Made by a program: the position numbers and the translations under genes
Shown: positions 1-9,900 of the stretch, one piece after another
Numbering within the stretch: position 1 is the first letter of the stretch
Layout: each line of letters begins with the position of its first letter
Notes under the pieces: model-generated
The model's database searches: none
Seen by the model: only the letters and a program-made list of their open reading frames with translations
What the model was told of the DNA's origin: nothing
Assembly (NCBI RefSeq): GCF_040215105.1
Contig: NZ_CP157875.1
Location: 1,355,501-1,419,500, forward strand
DNA: 64,000 nt
Direction of reading: 5' to 3'
From: Aeromonas veronii
GTDB lineage: Bacteria; Pseudomonadota; Gammaproteobacteria; Enterobacterales; Aeromonadaceae

Positions 1-88
1 GGGGGGCCACGGGTTGTGGCTTCGGCGTGCTGGAGCAGGCCGTCAGCAGCAGGGCCAAGAGGGGAGGTAGCAGCGAGGTGCGAAGCAT
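1..88 (-). CDS. Lipoprotein, N-terminal fragment (cut by window edge)
   Basis: The gene runs off the left edge, so only its first 29 codons are visible. The ATG at 88 is preceded on the minus strand by a good Shine-Dalgarno sequence (AAGGAG, 92-99 region). The peptide starts with a short Arg-containing n-region and a Leu-rich core, then a lipobox LLTAC followed by SSTPKP, so it should be cleaved and lipidated at Cys18 and placed in the envelope. The proline-rich stretch after the Cys is a typical flexible linker. The mature domain is not visible and no function can be given. Confidence 0.7.
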   Translation of the reverse strand, partial: MLRTSLLPPLLALLLTACSSTPKPQPVAP

Positions 89-217
89 CCGGACTCCTTC
101 ATGGGATACGAGACTCATCATAGCCGCGTGATTCTGCCTGTAACCTGAATATCGATAGCATAAAGTGCTGCATTGTGCAGATATTTTGCTAGCGACAAGC
201 TGCCATTCAGCCCATTC

Positions 218-1138
218 CTACTCGGTTTTCTCCCTAGCGGGAGCGATCAACGGTGTCAGCAGCTCCGACAGTTTGTAGAAGGTCTGTACCCGGGTGGTGC
301 TGGGGCGCCACACCAGACCGATTTCCCGGTAGGGCTTCTCCCCGGGCAGGGGAATGGCCACCAGATCCGAGTTGTCCAGGATGCCGGCATCTATGGCCAT
401 CTGGGGCAGGAAGGTGGTGCCAAGGCCGGCCCCGACCATCTGCACCAGGGTGTGCAAGCTGGTGGCGGCGAAGGGATTGATCTTGCTCTTGTCCCGCAGC
501 CGGCAGGCACTGACCGCATGCTCGGTGAGGCAATGTTCCCGCTCCAGCAGGAAGATGCTCTGGTTGGGCAGCTCCTTGTAATCGAACGGCATGTGCAAAG
601 TGGCAGCCATATCTGACGGCATCACCATATGGAAGGGATCCATGCCCACCACCTTGCTGTGGAAACCGCCGATCTCCACCGGCAGCGCCAGGATCAGCAG
701 ATCCAGCTGCCCCTGCTCCAGTTGCTTGAGCAAATTGGTGGTCGTGTCCTCCCGCAGCAGCAGTTCCAGCTCCGGATAGGCCTTGCCGCACACCTGCAAC
801 AGCTTGCTCAGCAGGAAGGGGGCTATGGTGGGAATGCAGCCGAGGCGCACCGTGCCGTGCATGACCCCGCCCTGCTGCTGGCCGAGTTCCATCAGATCCC
901 GGGCGTCGGAGAGCAGGTGGCGGGCGCGCGTGACGATCTCCATGCCGACCGGTGTCATGATGAAGCTCTTGTGATCCCGCTCCACCAGTTGCAGACCCAT
1001 CATGTCCTCCAGGGTCTGGATCCCGGTACTCAAGGTGGACTGGCTGACATGGCAGGCCTTGGCGGCGCGATTGAAGTTCTTGTGCTCATCCAGAGCGACC
1101 AGATATTGCAGCTGTTTCAGGCTGGGCCAACGTTGCAT
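218..1138 (-). CDS. oxyR: OxyR, peroxide-sensing LysR-family regulator
   Basis: This 306-residue LysR-type regulator has an N-terminal winged helix-turn-helix (about residues 6-65, with AAKACHVSQSTLSTGI as the recognition region) and a substrate-binding-like domain from about 92. Cys203 and Cys212 sit nine residues apart in a HCLTEHAVSAC context, matching the redox pair Cys199/Cys208 of E. coli OxyR, which forms a disulfide on reaction with hydrogen peroxide and switches on catalase, alkyl hydroperoxide reductase and related genes. Length equals the family norm. A sequence matching one OxyR half-pair lies 11 bases upstream of the start, suggesting autoregulation. No target gene is adjacent. 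Confidence 0.95.
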   Translation of the reverse strand: MQRWPSLKQLQYLVALDEHKNFNRAAKACHVSQSTLSTGIQTLEDMMGLQLVERDHKSFIMTPVGMEIVTRARHLLSDARDLMELGQQQGGVMHGTVRLGCIPTIAPFLLSKLLQVCGKAYPELELLLREDTTTNLLKQLEQGQLDLLILALPVEIGGFHSKVVGMDPFHMVMPSDMAATLHMPFDYKELPNQSIFLLEREHCLTEHAVSACRLRDKSKINPFAATSLHTLVQMVGAGLGTTFLPQMAIDAGILDNSDLVAIPLPGEKPYREIGLVWRPSTTRVQTFYKLSELLTPLIAPAREKTE

Positions 1139-1393
1139 AAAGAAACCCGATAGTTGCTATCTATTTGATTTAATTAATCTACCATCGGCAAGCGGGTTTG
1201 TCGCCGGGATTAGGCGCCAATCTGGTTGCAGGCAGGGCGTGAAGCGCATCCCTGACGGAGCCGCCGTGGCGGGCAGACGCAAGGGCTCTGGCAGCTTATC
1301 TTCTTCGCTTGTGCCGTTGAAGCGCCCAGGCGAGGGGATGTGATGGGGATCCGCATCAGAGGTGCGTCCCCGCCTGTTCATGGCGTGAAACCA
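1139..1393. other. oxyR / ATP-grasp operon intergenic region
   Basis: Apart from the OxyR-type element next to oxyR, and an AT-rich patch at about 1160-1185 that may contain the oxyR promoter, I see no gene or structured element here. Short ORFs in this stretch have no ribosome binding site or recognisable sequence. Confidence 0.5.
1150..1164. promoter_or_regulatory. OxyR-type binding element upstream of oxyR
   Basis: The 15 bases fit ATAGnTnnnAnCTAT exactly, the element bound by one OxyR dimer. The second tandem element expected seven bases away is poorly conserved, with AATT and CATC where ATAG and CTAT are expected. The site lies immediately upstream of oxyR, where it could mediate autorepression. 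This is a motif match only. Confidence 0.5.
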
Positions 1394-1421
1394 TAAAAAA
1401 CGCGCCGATGGGCGCGTTTTT
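1394..1421 (-). terminator. Rho-independent terminator of the ATP-grasp operon
   Basis: The stem ACGCGCC/GGCGCGT (1400-1417) has a three- or four-base loop, with an A-run on its left side and a T-run on its right. It can therefore terminate the minus-strand operon and would also stop plus-strand transcription. Confidence 0.85.
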
Positions 1422-1439
1422 GCGAGGGCAGCACATTGG

Positions 1440-2405
1440 CTACTCGTCGAAGATCCCGAAGTGATCCTTGGCGAAGTTGACCCGCTGATCCACCGTCATC
1501 TTGACCTGACCCAGCTTCTCGATGGTCTTGAGGTTGGGCACCAGGCCGCGGCCGTTGGCGATCTGGATGGCAAGGCCGGGACGGGCGTTGAGCTCCAGCA
1601 GCATGGGGCCGCGGAACTTGTCGAGCACCATGTCGGTGCCGATGTAGCCAAGGCCCGACATCTCGTAGCAGGAGGCGGCCAGTGTCAGCAGGGTATCCCA
1701 GTGGGGCACCTTGAGATCGTAGAGATCGAGGCCGGTGTCCGGGTGGTGACGCAGGGGGCTGCCAAACTGCACCGCCCGCAAGGCACGGCCGGTACGCAGG
1801 CACAGACCCACCCCCACGGCGCCCTGGTGCAGGTTCGCCTTGCCGTCGGAGGCCGAGGTGGAGAGGCGCATCATGGCCATCACCGGGAAACCCTTGAAAA
1901 TGATCACCCGGGCATCGGGTACCCCTTCAAACGAGTAGCCGTCGAACACGTCATCGAAGTTGATGAGGCCTTCCACCAGCGCCACGTCGGGCTTGCCGCC
2001 CAGCGAATAGAGCCCTGCCAGGATGTTGGAAACATGACGCTCCAGATCCTGGCCATTGCTGGCGCTGCCGTTTGGCTTGTAGAAGAGGCCGTCTTCCTGG
2101 CGCAGGATCACCAGGATCCCCTTGCCCCCCGAGCCGCGGGCCGGCTTGATGCAGAAGCCCGGCCACTCCTTGACCAGCGCGGTGATCCGGCCCACATCGT
2201 GCTGCTCGCGGATGGTGCCGATGAGCTCGGGCACCGTCACTCCCGCATCCAGCGCGATGCGCTTGGTCTTGAGCTTGTCATCCACCAGCGGATAGAGGCT
2301 GCGCGGGTTGTAGCGGCTGATGTAGGAGTGGTTGCGCTTGTTCATGCCGAGGATGCCTGCCTGGGACAGGCTCCACGGACTGGTGTATTTCTGCCAGAAC
2401 CACAT
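1440..2405 (-). CDS. RimK-related ATP-grasp ligase (alpha-L-glutamate ligase-like)
   Basis: This 321-residue protein is an ATP-grasp enzyme of the family annotated as alpha-L-glutamate ligase-related (TIGR02291). Enzymes of this fold join a carboxylate to an amine with ATP. Visible motifs are the nucleotide-binding loop KPARGSGGKGILVI (about residues 86-99) and the metal-binding strand LLELNARPGLAIQIAN near the C-terminus. It is cytoplasmic, with no signal peptide. It is the last gene of a three-gene operon, three bases after the transglutaminase-like membrane protein. The operon pairing (ligase, inactive transglutaminase-7TM, retropepsin) was noted in comparative work on peptide-forming amidoligases. 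The substrate is unknown; glutamate addition is inferred from family name only. Confidence 0.88.
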   Translation of the reverse strand: MWFWQKYTSPWSLSQAGILGMNKRNHSYISRYNPRSLYPLVDDKLKTKRIALDAGVTVPELIGTIREQHDVGRITALVKEWPGFCIKPARGSGGKGILVILRQEDGLFYKPNGSASNGQDLERHVSNILAGLYSLGGKPDVALVEGLINFDDVFDGYSFEGVPDARVIIFKGFPVMAMMRLSTSASDGKANLHQGAVGVGLCLRTGRALRAVQFGSPLRHHPDTGLDLYDLKVPHWDTLLTLAASCYEMSGLGYIGTDMVLDKFRGPMLLELNARPGLAIQIANGRGLVPNLKTIEKLGQVKMTVDQRVNFAKDHFGIFDE

Positions 2406-2408
2406 CTG

Positions 2409-3947
2409 TTACTTGTCCTTACCCGGGGTACCGCCGGACTTCATCTCGTCGACCAGCGGCTTGAAGCGCTTGAGCTCGCTCAGCTTGTAGCCGGTGTAGT
2501 TACCCATCAGCAACACGGTCGCCATCAGCACCAACTGCAGGCCGAGGAAGTTGAAGGTCAGGTGACGAATGAGCTCGTTATCCATGGCCAGGTAGGCGAT
2601 GACCGCTACCAGCAGGGAGCCGCCACCCTGGCGTACCACCTCTTTCGGACCCTCTTCTTCCCACAGGATGGACATCCGTTCGATGGTCCAGGAGAGGATG
2701 ATCATCGGGAAGAAGGTGATCTTCATGCCGTCGGTCAGCCCCAGCTTGAAGGCCAGCGCGGAGAAGATGCCGATCATCGAGATCACCATGATGATGATCG
2801 CCGATATTCGGGCCACCAATAGCAGGTTCAACCTTGAGAGGTAGGATCGGATGATGAGGCCGGTGCCGACGATGAGCAGGAAGCCCACCAGACCCGTGAT
2901 GAGGGAGGTCTGGATGAAGGCCACCGCGATCAGCACCGGCATGAAGGTGCCCGAGGTCTTGATACCCACGATGACCCGCAGGAACACCACCATCAGCACG
3001 CCGATGGGGATCAGCAGCAGCCCCTTGAACAGGGCTTGCTCTTCCAGCGGCAGGCTGTGGATGGAGAAGTTCATCATTTCGGATTTTTCAAACTTCTGCG
3101 CCAGCGCCACGTTCACCGGCTGCTCCTGCTCGATCATCGAGAAGGTTACGCGGGAGTTGTGACCGCCGGTCACGTCCAGCAGGGCGCCGGAGTTGTATTC
3201 CCACAGCAGCAGGTTGGCCGGATGGCCCTGCTCGCCGGTTTGCGGGTTGAACAGCTTGTAGTCGGTCGGGCTGTTGAATACCTGCAGGTAGTCCACCAGC
3301 TCCTGACGGCGACGGCCATCTTCCAGATTCAGCGCATGAACCACCCGGGCCGGGACATCGGCGTTGTTGAGCAGCTCGGCGATGAGATTGGCGCGGGTCT
3401 TGTGGGATTTCAGCAGCTCGGCATTCTGCTCCTGCTTCTCGATCTCCTTGATGATCTCGCGGGTCAGGGTGTAACCGTCGGCAGAACGCTCCTGCGCCCG
3501 TTCCAGGATCTGCTTCATCGCGGTGGCATAAGGCTCACTCTCGATCTGCTTCTCGATGGCAGGGGGCTGGGGATTGGCGGCCGGCTTGGCATGGGCGTCC
3601 GCCATCATGTCGACCCGGTAGTAGAGCTCCTGACGGCCGGAGGCGGTGCGGATGGACCACTCGGCGCGGGCGTCTCCGTCCTTCTCGACGAACGACAGAC
3701 CGTAGCCCGGGCTCGCGGCGTTTTCGTTCATCAGGGTGAAGCCGGGCTGGGTGCCCGGGATGGCGAGGGAGGCGATGACCGGCTCGCCGGTGGCCTCGAA
3801 CTCCAGCTTGGCTTCGATGGACCAGATCTGACGTTTTTCACCGGGCGTCAGCGGGACATCCAACGCGGCATGGTGATAGATAGTCATACCCAGGCCGACA
3901 ATGTACAGCAGGGCAACCAGCAGATAGAACGGCTTGCGGGAGACCAT
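2409..3947 (-). CDS. Inactive transglutaminase-like protein fused to a multi-pass membrane domain
   Basis: The 512-residue protein begins with one membrane anchor (residues 7-25), then has a large extracytoplasmic part and a C-terminal block of about seven hydrophobic helices (about 306-485). A transglutaminase-like fold is visible around residues 165-260; the segment KSHKTRANLIAELLNN aligns with the region that normally carries the catalytic Cys, which is absent. This matches the Pfam families for inactive transglutaminase fused to seven TM helices. It sits between a retropepsin-like lipoprotein and an ATP-grasp ligase with three-base gaps on both sides, so the three are surely co-translated. 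Related genes in other proteobacteria have been tied to osmotic stress tolerance; that link here is inference. Confidence 0.88.
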   Translation of the reverse strand: MVSRKPFYLLVALLYIVGLGMTIYHHAALDVPLTPGEKRQIWSIEAKLEFEATGEPVIASLAIPGTQPGFTLMNENAASPGYGLSFVEKDGDARAEWSIRTASGRQELYYRVDMMADAHAKPAANPQPPAIEKQIESEPYATAMKQILERAQERSADGYTLTREIIKEIEKQEQNAELLKSHKTRANLIAELLNNADVPARVVHALNLEDGRRRQELVDYLQVFNSPTDYKLFNPQTGEQGHPANLLLWEYNSGALLDVTGGHNSRVTFSMIEQEQPVNVALAQKFEKSEMMNFSIHSLPLEEQALFKGLLLIPIGVLMVVFLRVIVGIKTSGTFMPVLIAVAFIQTSLITGLVGFLLIVGTGLIIRSYLSRLNLLLVARISAIIIMVISMIGIFSALAFKLGLTDGMKITFFPMIILSWTIERMSILWEEEGPKEVVRQGGGSLLVAVIAYLAMDNELIRHLTFNFLGLQLVLMATVLLMGNYTGYKLSELKRFKPLVDEMKSGGTPGKDK

Positions 3948-3950
3948 GGA

Positions 3951-4739
3951 TTATTTCACATCCTTGAGCTTGGGTTTGGGTTGGATATATTCGCGGGCCA
4001 CATCGACCACGGCGATGTCTTTGAGGAATTCACGGCCCAGCAGCACGGGGAAAGTCATGTCGCTGCGATCTTTCAGGGTAAATTCGGCCTTCTCGGTCAT
4101 GTCGCCGATGCGCACGGCGAGGCGCACCACGGGACGACGATCGAGGTCGTCGGCGGAGGCCTGACGCACCCGGACGTGACGCACCAGCGGCGCTTCAATC
4201 TGGATCTTGTCATCCATCTCCTGGTGGCTCAGGAAGAAGCGCACCCAGTTCTTGCCGTTGCGCTCGAAGATGGTGATCTCCTGGGCGCTGATGGAGGAGG
4301 TGGTGGCGCCGGTATCGACCCGCGCCTGGAAGGCGTCGTTGGCCGCATCGACCCAGATCCACTCCGCTTCACCCACCAGCAGCTTGCCATCGACGGTGTG
4401 ACCCTGGCTCGGGGCCGGGCACTTCTCGGTCGGGATGGGCATGGCCTTGGGCGGCTCTGGCGGCAATGTCGCCAGTTTGCTGTCGACTTTATTCACGGAC
4501 TCTTTCATGTTGGTGACATCGGTGTTGAGCTGAACCAGCAGGTGCTGCTGCTGCACATACTGTTTCTGTTGCTGTTCCATGGCGGTTTGCAGGCGCTGTT
4601 CGCTGAGGCTTATCTCGGTGCGAAGCTCTGCCAGCGTCAGGGTCGGAACCGGCGGTGCTTTCTCCATACTGACACACCCGCCAAGGCTGAGCAGGGAGAG
4701 CAGGGTCATTCCTTTTAATTTGCTTTTCATGTCATTCAT
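3951..4739 (-). CDS. Retropepsin-like aspartic protease lipoprotein (ATP-dependent zinc protease family)
   Basis: The 262-residue product has a lipoprotein signal ending in LSLGGC (Cys22), a Gln-rich segment likely to form a coiled coil (about 37-92), a proline-rich linker, and a C-terminal domain carrying VDTGATTSS (DTG at 142-144), the aspartyl protease signature of the retropepsin fold. The family is catalogued as putative ATP-dependent zinc protease (PF05618), although the visible motif is that of an aspartic protease. It is the first gene of the operon; AGGAAG nine bases before the ATG is a plausible ribosome binding site. Facing the periplasm, it could trim or process whatever peptide product the ATP-grasp partner makes; this is inference. 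Confidence 0.87.
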   Translation of the reverse strand: MNDMKSKLKGMTLLSLLSLGGCVSMEKAPPVPTLTLAELRTEISLSEQRLQTAMEQQQKQYVQQQHLLVQLNTDVTNMKESVNKVDSKLATLPPEPPKAMPIPTEKCPAPSQGHTVDGKLLVGEAEWIWVDAANDAFQARVDTGATTSSISAQEITIFERNGKNWVRFFLSHQEMDDKIQIEAPLVRHVRVRQASADDLDRRPVVRLAVRIGDMTEKAEFTLKDRSDMTFPVLLGREFLKDIAVVDVAREYIQPKPKLKDVK

Positions 4740-4791
4740 TTAACTGTGCTTCCTGGAATTGGGTCAGTGTAACTTCCACAGGCGCCATCGG

Positions 4792-5769
4792 CTAGTCTTT
4801 GGCCTTTCTGGCAATCAGTACGGCACGTTTGGGTGCCGGATATCCTTCTACCGTGAGCGCAGGATCGGCGGGATCCAGGTAGTCGCTCAGGGATTCATTG
4901 ATCATCCAGTCGGTACGACGCTGTTCGTCGGTGCTGGTCATATTCTCGTCCACGATCCGCACATCCTTGAATCCACAGCGCTCGACCCAGAGTTTGAGGG
5001 CCGCGCTCGAGGGGATGAACCAGACATTGCGCATCTTGCCGTAGCGATCGGTCGGCACCAGGACGTCATTGACGCCGCCGTCGATCACCAGGGTCTCCAG
5101 CACCAGCTCACCATCATCCTTCAACTGGTTGCGCAGCTGCTCGATGTGCTCGATGGGGGACTTGCGGTGATAGAGCACGCCCATGGAGAAGACGGTGTCG
5201 AACGCCCGCAGCTCCGGCAGCTCCTGGATGCCGAGCGGCAGCAGGTGGGCGCGCTGATCCCCCCCCGTGAAGTGGCGGATGGCCTCGAACTGGCACAGGA
5301 ACAGGGGGCTGGGATCGATGCCGACCGCGAGTCTGGCGCCTTCGCCGACCATGCGCCACAGGTGATAACCACTGCCACAGCCCACGTCAAGCACATAACG
5401 CCCTGCCAACGGGCTGATATGTGGCAGTACCCGCTGCCATTTCCAGTCGGATCGCCATTCGGTATCGATGTGGATGCCGTGGACATGGAAGGGCCCCTTG
5501 CGCCAGGGCATGAATTGGCGCAGCAGGCTCTCGGTCTTCTTGCGCTCCCCCTCGCTCAGGCTGTGCTCATCCCCGATCTCGACCCTGTCACGCAGTTCGA
5601 TGTGGCCGGGGGCGATGGCGGGCAACTTGTTGAGGGCACGATTCCAGCGCGGCAGATCCCCGTGCAGGTTGTCGTGCTGCCAGGCGTGCAACTGGGCGGG
5701 CAGGGTGTGCAGCCAGTGGCTCAGCCGGTTCTTGGCAATGAGTTGATAAAAATTGGCAAAGTCGATCAT
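4792..5769 (-). CDS. cmoB: tRNA U34 carboxymethyltransferase CmoB
   Basis: CmoB transfers a carboxymethyl group from carboxy-S-adenosyl-L-methionine to 5-hydroxyuridine at the wobble position of certain tRNAs, giving the cmo5U modification. The 325-residue protein has the characteristic N-terminal extension and the SAM-binding motif [12 protein letters not shown] (about 125-136), followed by [12 protein letters not shown] and the conserved [12 protein letters not shown] segment. It starts three bases after cmoA ends, the order known from E. coli, so the two enzymes of the pathway are one operon. Confidence 0.97.
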   Translation of the reverse strand: MIDFANFYQLIAKNRLSHWLHTLPAQLHAWQHDNLHGDLPRWNRALNKLPAIAPGHIELRDRVEIGDEHSLSEGERKKTESLLRQFMPWRKGPFHVHGIHIDTEWRSDWKWQRVLPHISPLAGRYVLDVGCGSGYHLWRMVGEGARLAVGIDPSPLFLCQFEAIRHFTGGDQRAHLLPLGIQELPELRAFDTVFSMGVLYHRKSPIEHIEQLRNQLKDDGELVLETLVIDGGVNDVLVPTDRYGKMRNVWFIPSSAALKLWVERCGFKDVRIVDENMTSTDEQRRTDWMINESLSDYLDPADPALTVEGYPAPKRAVLIARKAKD

Positions 5770-5772
5770 GGC

Positions 5773-6835
<1,063 letters not shown>

Positions 6836-7696
6836 TTAGAAGTGGAGTTCCCCCTGGCGGGCGCGATCGTTTTCCCCCGGCCAGGGCGCCATCTCCTGAC
6901 CGAGCAACTGGCTGATCTGGCGAGCCAGTACCGGTGCCTCGGCATTGTCGGCGGTATGGATGAAGAGGTAGAGATCCTTGCCCTCTGCCAGCCACTGTTG
7001 CCAGCGGGGCAGCCAGGGTGGCAGGAAAGGGTGATTGGCCGCCGGATCCGGCAGGCCTATCAGGCGCACCACGGGCGCCTGGGCGGTGGCGAGCAGGTGC
7101 ACAGGGAGTCTCGGCTTCTTGCCCTGGGCATCCACCATGGCTGCACTCTTTGCTGCGATAGTGGCGGACACCGAGAAGAGCGGCCGGGAATCGAGCATGA
7201 TGCGGTTGATGCCCTGCTCCATCAATAGCCGGTTCAGGGCGCGCTCTGCCTCACCCTTGGCGAAAAAATCCGGGTGGCGCACCTCGAGGGCATAGGTGAA
7301 GTCTTGCGGCAGACGGCGGAAGAATTCCGCGAGGCGTGCCAGGCCGGCAGGGCCGAAGCGGGCGGGCAGTTGCAGCTTGAGCAGCCCGAGCTTGGGGTGC
7401 AGGGGTTCCAGCAGGCGAATAAAGCTCGTCACCTCCTTGTCCACACTCACCAGATCGCTCTGGTGGCTGATGGTCTGCGGAAACTTGAAACCGAAACGAA
7501 AGTGCGCGGGCACCGCATCGGCCCAGCGCCGCACCGTGTCAGGTGTCGGCAGGGCGTAGAAGGTGGTGTTGCCTTCCACGGTATTGAACACCCGGGCGTA
7601 GTCGGCAAGGTGCTCGGCGGGCCTGGCATGCAGGCCCAGCAGTTGGCCGGGCCAGGCCGGATGGGACCATTGGGGCAGGCCCAGATAGAGGCTCAT
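6836..7696 (-). CDS. yecE: DUF72 family protein YecE
   Basis: The 286-residue protein belongs to the DUF72 family, which has a TIM-barrel-like fold and no established reaction. Recognisable family segments are the N-terminal LYLGLPQWSHPAWPG region, FNTVEGNTTFYALP, FRFGFKFPQTISH and the C-terminal YLFIHTADNAEAP. Its place between aspS and cmoA matches the E. coli order (aspS, yecD, yecE, yecN, cmoA, cmoB), with yecD and yecN missing here. Function remains unknown despite wide conservation. Confidence 0.92.
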   Translation of the reverse strand: MSLYLGLPQWSHPAWPGQLLGLHARPAEHLADYARVFNTVEGNTTFYALPTPDTVRRWADAVPAHFRFGFKFPQTISHQSDLVSVDKEVTSFIRLLEPLHPKLGLLKLQLPARFGPAGLARLAEFFRRLPQDFTYALEVRHPDFFAKGEAERALNRLLMEQGINRIMLDSRPLFSVSATIAAKSAAMVDAQGKKPRLPVHLLATAQAPVVRLIGLPDPAANHPFLPPWLPRWQQWLAEGKDLYLFIHTADNAEAPVLARQISQLLGQEMAPWPGENDRARQGELHF

Positions 7697-7730
7697 AAGG
7701 GATCCTGTCTGCAGGTTTGTCTCATTTCGT

Positions 7731-7764
7731 CCCTGTTTTTGCGCCAGGACAAGAAAAAACAGGG
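7731..7764. repeat. Perfect 10-bp inverted repeat between yecE and aspS
   Basis: CCCTGTTTTT (7731-7740) and AAAAACAGGG (7755-7764) are exact reverse complements with 14 bases between them. The position is 35 bases upstream of yecE and just upstream of the likely aspS promoter. It could be a dyad operator or an AT-rich hairpin in the yecE transcript; nothing in the sequence decides. Confidence 0.5.
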
Positions 7765-7784
7765 CAAAGGTGGCTGCGGGCTAT

Positions 7785-7814
7785 TTTACCCAAATGGGGG
7801 TTTTCCTCTATAAT
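7785..7814 (+). promoter_or_regulatory. aspS promoter
   Basis: A consensus -10 box TATAAT lies at 7809-7814, with TTTACC at 7785-7790 as the -35 box and an 18-base spacer. Transcription would begin near 7821, giving a leader of about 290 bases before aspS. Confidence 0.65.
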
Positions 7815-7820
7815 GCCAGC

Positions 7821-8109
7821 CCTTTTGTTTGCCAATTCGTTGTGACTCATGCGCACATGTCCCCAGGGGGAGCATGATGGCGCCCACGAATTGAGCAGGC
7901 ACGACGCTGCCGATGCCATCGCAGACCCCTACGGGGGGTGTGCTCGCATATGCTCGGCAGTACTGATCCGGCTCGGGGGAGCCGGATGATATGAGACTGA
8001 TTTCAAACCGGGTAAGAATCCGAATCTGGCCAGCTATGAGACAGACGGTGCTTGCCAGTCGTGCCCGGCGACCCAAACCGTCTCTCTACTATTTCGAAGG
8101 AAGAAGTCC
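7821..8109 (+). promoter_or_regulatory. Long hairpin-rich leader of aspS
   Basis: From the likely start near 7821 to the aspS ATG the RNA can form several consecutive hairpins. The first is closed by CAATTCGT and ACGAATTG, with nested GCGC, CATG and CCCC/GGGG pairs. The second is closed by CTGCCGA and TCGGCAG. The third is a 9-bp stem ATCCGGCTC/GAGCCGGAT around 7967-7988. A last one is closed by AGACGGT/ACCGTCT just before the ribosome binding site (AAGGAAG). No riboswitch class I know matches, and no T-run follows any stem. The role is unknown; regulation of AspRS synthesis is one possibility. Confidence 0.5.
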
Positions 8110-9894
8110 ATGCGCTCTATCTATTGCGGACAGGTCAATGAGGCCCATGCAGGGCAGACCATTACATTGTGCGGTTGGGTCCATCGTCGTCGTGATCTCG
8201 GTGGTCTGATCTTTATCGACATGCGTGACCGGGAAGGGATCGTGCAAGTGTTCTTCGATCCGGACAAGCCGGATGCCTTCGCCCTGGCCTCTGAACTGCG
8301 CGGTGAATTCTGCATCCAGGTGACCGGCGTGGTGCGCACTCGTCCCGAGTCCCAGCGCAACAAGGACATGGCCACCGGTGCCATCGAGGTGTTCGCCCAC
8401 GAGTTGACCATCATCAACCGCTCCGAACCCCTGCCCATCGACTTCAACCAGGTCAACAGCGAAGAGGTGAGCCTCAAGTACCGCTACCTGGATCTGCGCC
8501 GTCCCGAGATGGCCAAATACCTGAAGACCCGCGCCAGGGCCAGCGCCTTCGTGCGTCGCTTCATGGACGAGCAGGGCTTCCTCGACATCGAGACCCCCAT
8601 GCTGACCAAGGCGACCCCGGAAGGGGCGCGCGACTACCTGGTGCCGAGCCGCGTCCACAAGGGCAAGTTCTACGCGCTGCCCCAGTCTCCGCAGCTGTTC
8701 AAGCAGTTGCTGATGATGTCCGGCTTCGATCGCTACTACCAGATCGTCAAGTGCTTCCGCGACGAAGACCTGCGCGCCGACCGCCAGCCTGAATTCACCC
8801 AGATCGACGTGGAGACCTCCTTCATGACCGCGCCGCAAGTGCGCGAGTTGATGGAAGAGATGATCCGCCAGCTGTGGCAACACGTGCTGGCCGTGGATCT
8901 CGGCAACTTCCCGGTGATGACCTTCGACGAGGCCATGCGCCGCTTCGGCTCCGACAAGCCGGATCTTCGCCTGCCCATGGAGCTGGTGGACGTGGCCGAT
9001 CTGCTGGCCGAGGTGGAGTTTGCCGTGTTCGCCGGTCCTGCCAAGGATCCGAAAGGCCGTGTGGCGGCCCTGAAGGTGCCGGGCGGCGCCGAGCTTTCTC
9101 GCAAGCAGATCGACGAGTACACCAAGTTCGTCGGCATCTATGGTGCCAAGGGCCTGGCCTGGATGAAGGTCAATGACGCCGCGAACGGCCTCGAAGGCGT
9201 GCAGTCCCCGGTGGCCAAGTTCCTCTCCGACGCCATCGTGCGCGAAATCCTGGCCCGTACCGGTGCCGCCAATGGCGACATCATCTTCTTCGGCGCCGAC
9301 AGCAAGAAGGTGGTCTGTGACGCCATGGGTGCCCTGCGCCTGAAGGTGGGTCGCGATCTGGGCCTGGTGGAGAACGTCTGGAAACCGCTCTGGGTCATCG
9401 ACTTCCCCATGTTCGAGGAAGATGGCGAAGGCGGTCTGGCAGCCATGCACCACCCCTTCACCGCACCGAGCAAGCTGAGCCCGGCCGAGCTGAAGGCCAA
9501 TCCGGTCAGTGCCTATGCCAACGCCTACGACATGGTGATCAATGGCTACGAAGTGGGTGGCGGCTCCGTTCGTATCCACAACAGCGAGATGCAGTCCACC
9601 GTGTTCGACATCCTGGGGATCGCCCCGGACGAGCAGCGCCTGAAGTTCGGCTTCCTGCTGGATGCCCTGAAATACGGCACCCCGCCCCATGCCGGCCTGG
9701 CCTTCGGCCTGGACCGCCTGAGTATGCTGCTGACCGGCACCGACAACATCCGTGACGTCATCGCCTTCCCGAAAACCACGGCGGCAGCCTGCCTGATGAC
9801 CGATGCCCCGAGCTTCGCCAACCAGGCTCAGCTGACCGAGCTGGCCATTGCCACCGTCGCCAAGGCAGATGCCAAGGCCGAAGGGGCTGAATAA
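8110..9894 (+). CDS. aspS: Aspartyl-tRNA synthetase
   Basis: AspRS charges tRNA-Asp with aspartate using ATP. The 594-residue protein has the bacterial class IIb layout: N-terminal OB-fold anticodon-binding domain (about 1-105, [13 protein letters not shown]), catalytic core with motif 2 ([18 protein letters not shown]), the bacteria-type insertion (about 280-420) and motif 3 ([13 protein letters not shown]). Length is typical. The start is preceded by AAGGAAG at a normal spacing. It begins the aspS-yebC pair, with a GC-rich hairpin at 9901-9920 between them that lacks a strong T-run and may only partly terminate. Confidence 0.99.
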   Translation: MRSIYCGQVNEAHAGQTITLCGWVHRRRDLGGLIFIDMRDREGIVQVFFDPDKPDAFALASELRGEFCIQVTGVVRTRPESQRNKDMATGAIEVFAHELTIINRSEPLPIDFNQVNSEEVSLKYRYLDLRRPEMAKYLKTRARASAFVRRFMDEQGFLDIETPMLTKATPEGARDYLVPSRVHKGKFYALPQSPQLFKQLLMMSGFDRYYQIVKCFRDEDLRADRQPEFTQIDVETSFMTAPQVRELMEEMIRQLWQHVLAVDLGNFPVMTFDEAMRRFGSDKPDLRLPMELVDVADLLAEVEFAVFAGPAKDPKGRVAALKVPGGAELSRKQIDEYTKFVGIYGAKGLAWMKVNDAANGLEGVQSPVAKFLSDAIVREILARTGAANGDIIFFGADSKKVVCDAMGALRLKVGRDLGLVENVWKPLWVIDFPMFEEDGEGGLAAMHHPFTAPSKLSPAELKANPVSAYANAYDMVINGYEVGGGSVRIHNSEMQSTVFDILGIAPDEQRLKFGFLLDALKYGTPPHAGLAFGLDRLSMLLTGTDNIRDVIAFPKTTAAACLMTDAPSFANQAQLTELAIATVAKADAKAEGAE

Positions 9895-9900
9895 CTTGTT

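Noticed and set aside
1461-2822. Long plus-strand open frame opposite the ATP-grasp and transglutaminase genes
   Set aside because: It is the complement of two well-supported genes and arises from their GC-rich third positions. The peptide is His/Gln-rich and low in complexity.
7821-8109. Cobalamin, TPP, lysine or glycine riboswitch upstream of aspS
   Set aside because: None of the conserved core sequences of these classes was found, and the downstream gene is not a usual target.
8089-9690. Minus-strand frame of over 500 codons opposite aspS
   Set aside because: Antisense shadow of aspS with a biased Gly/Leu/His composition; no evidence of translation.
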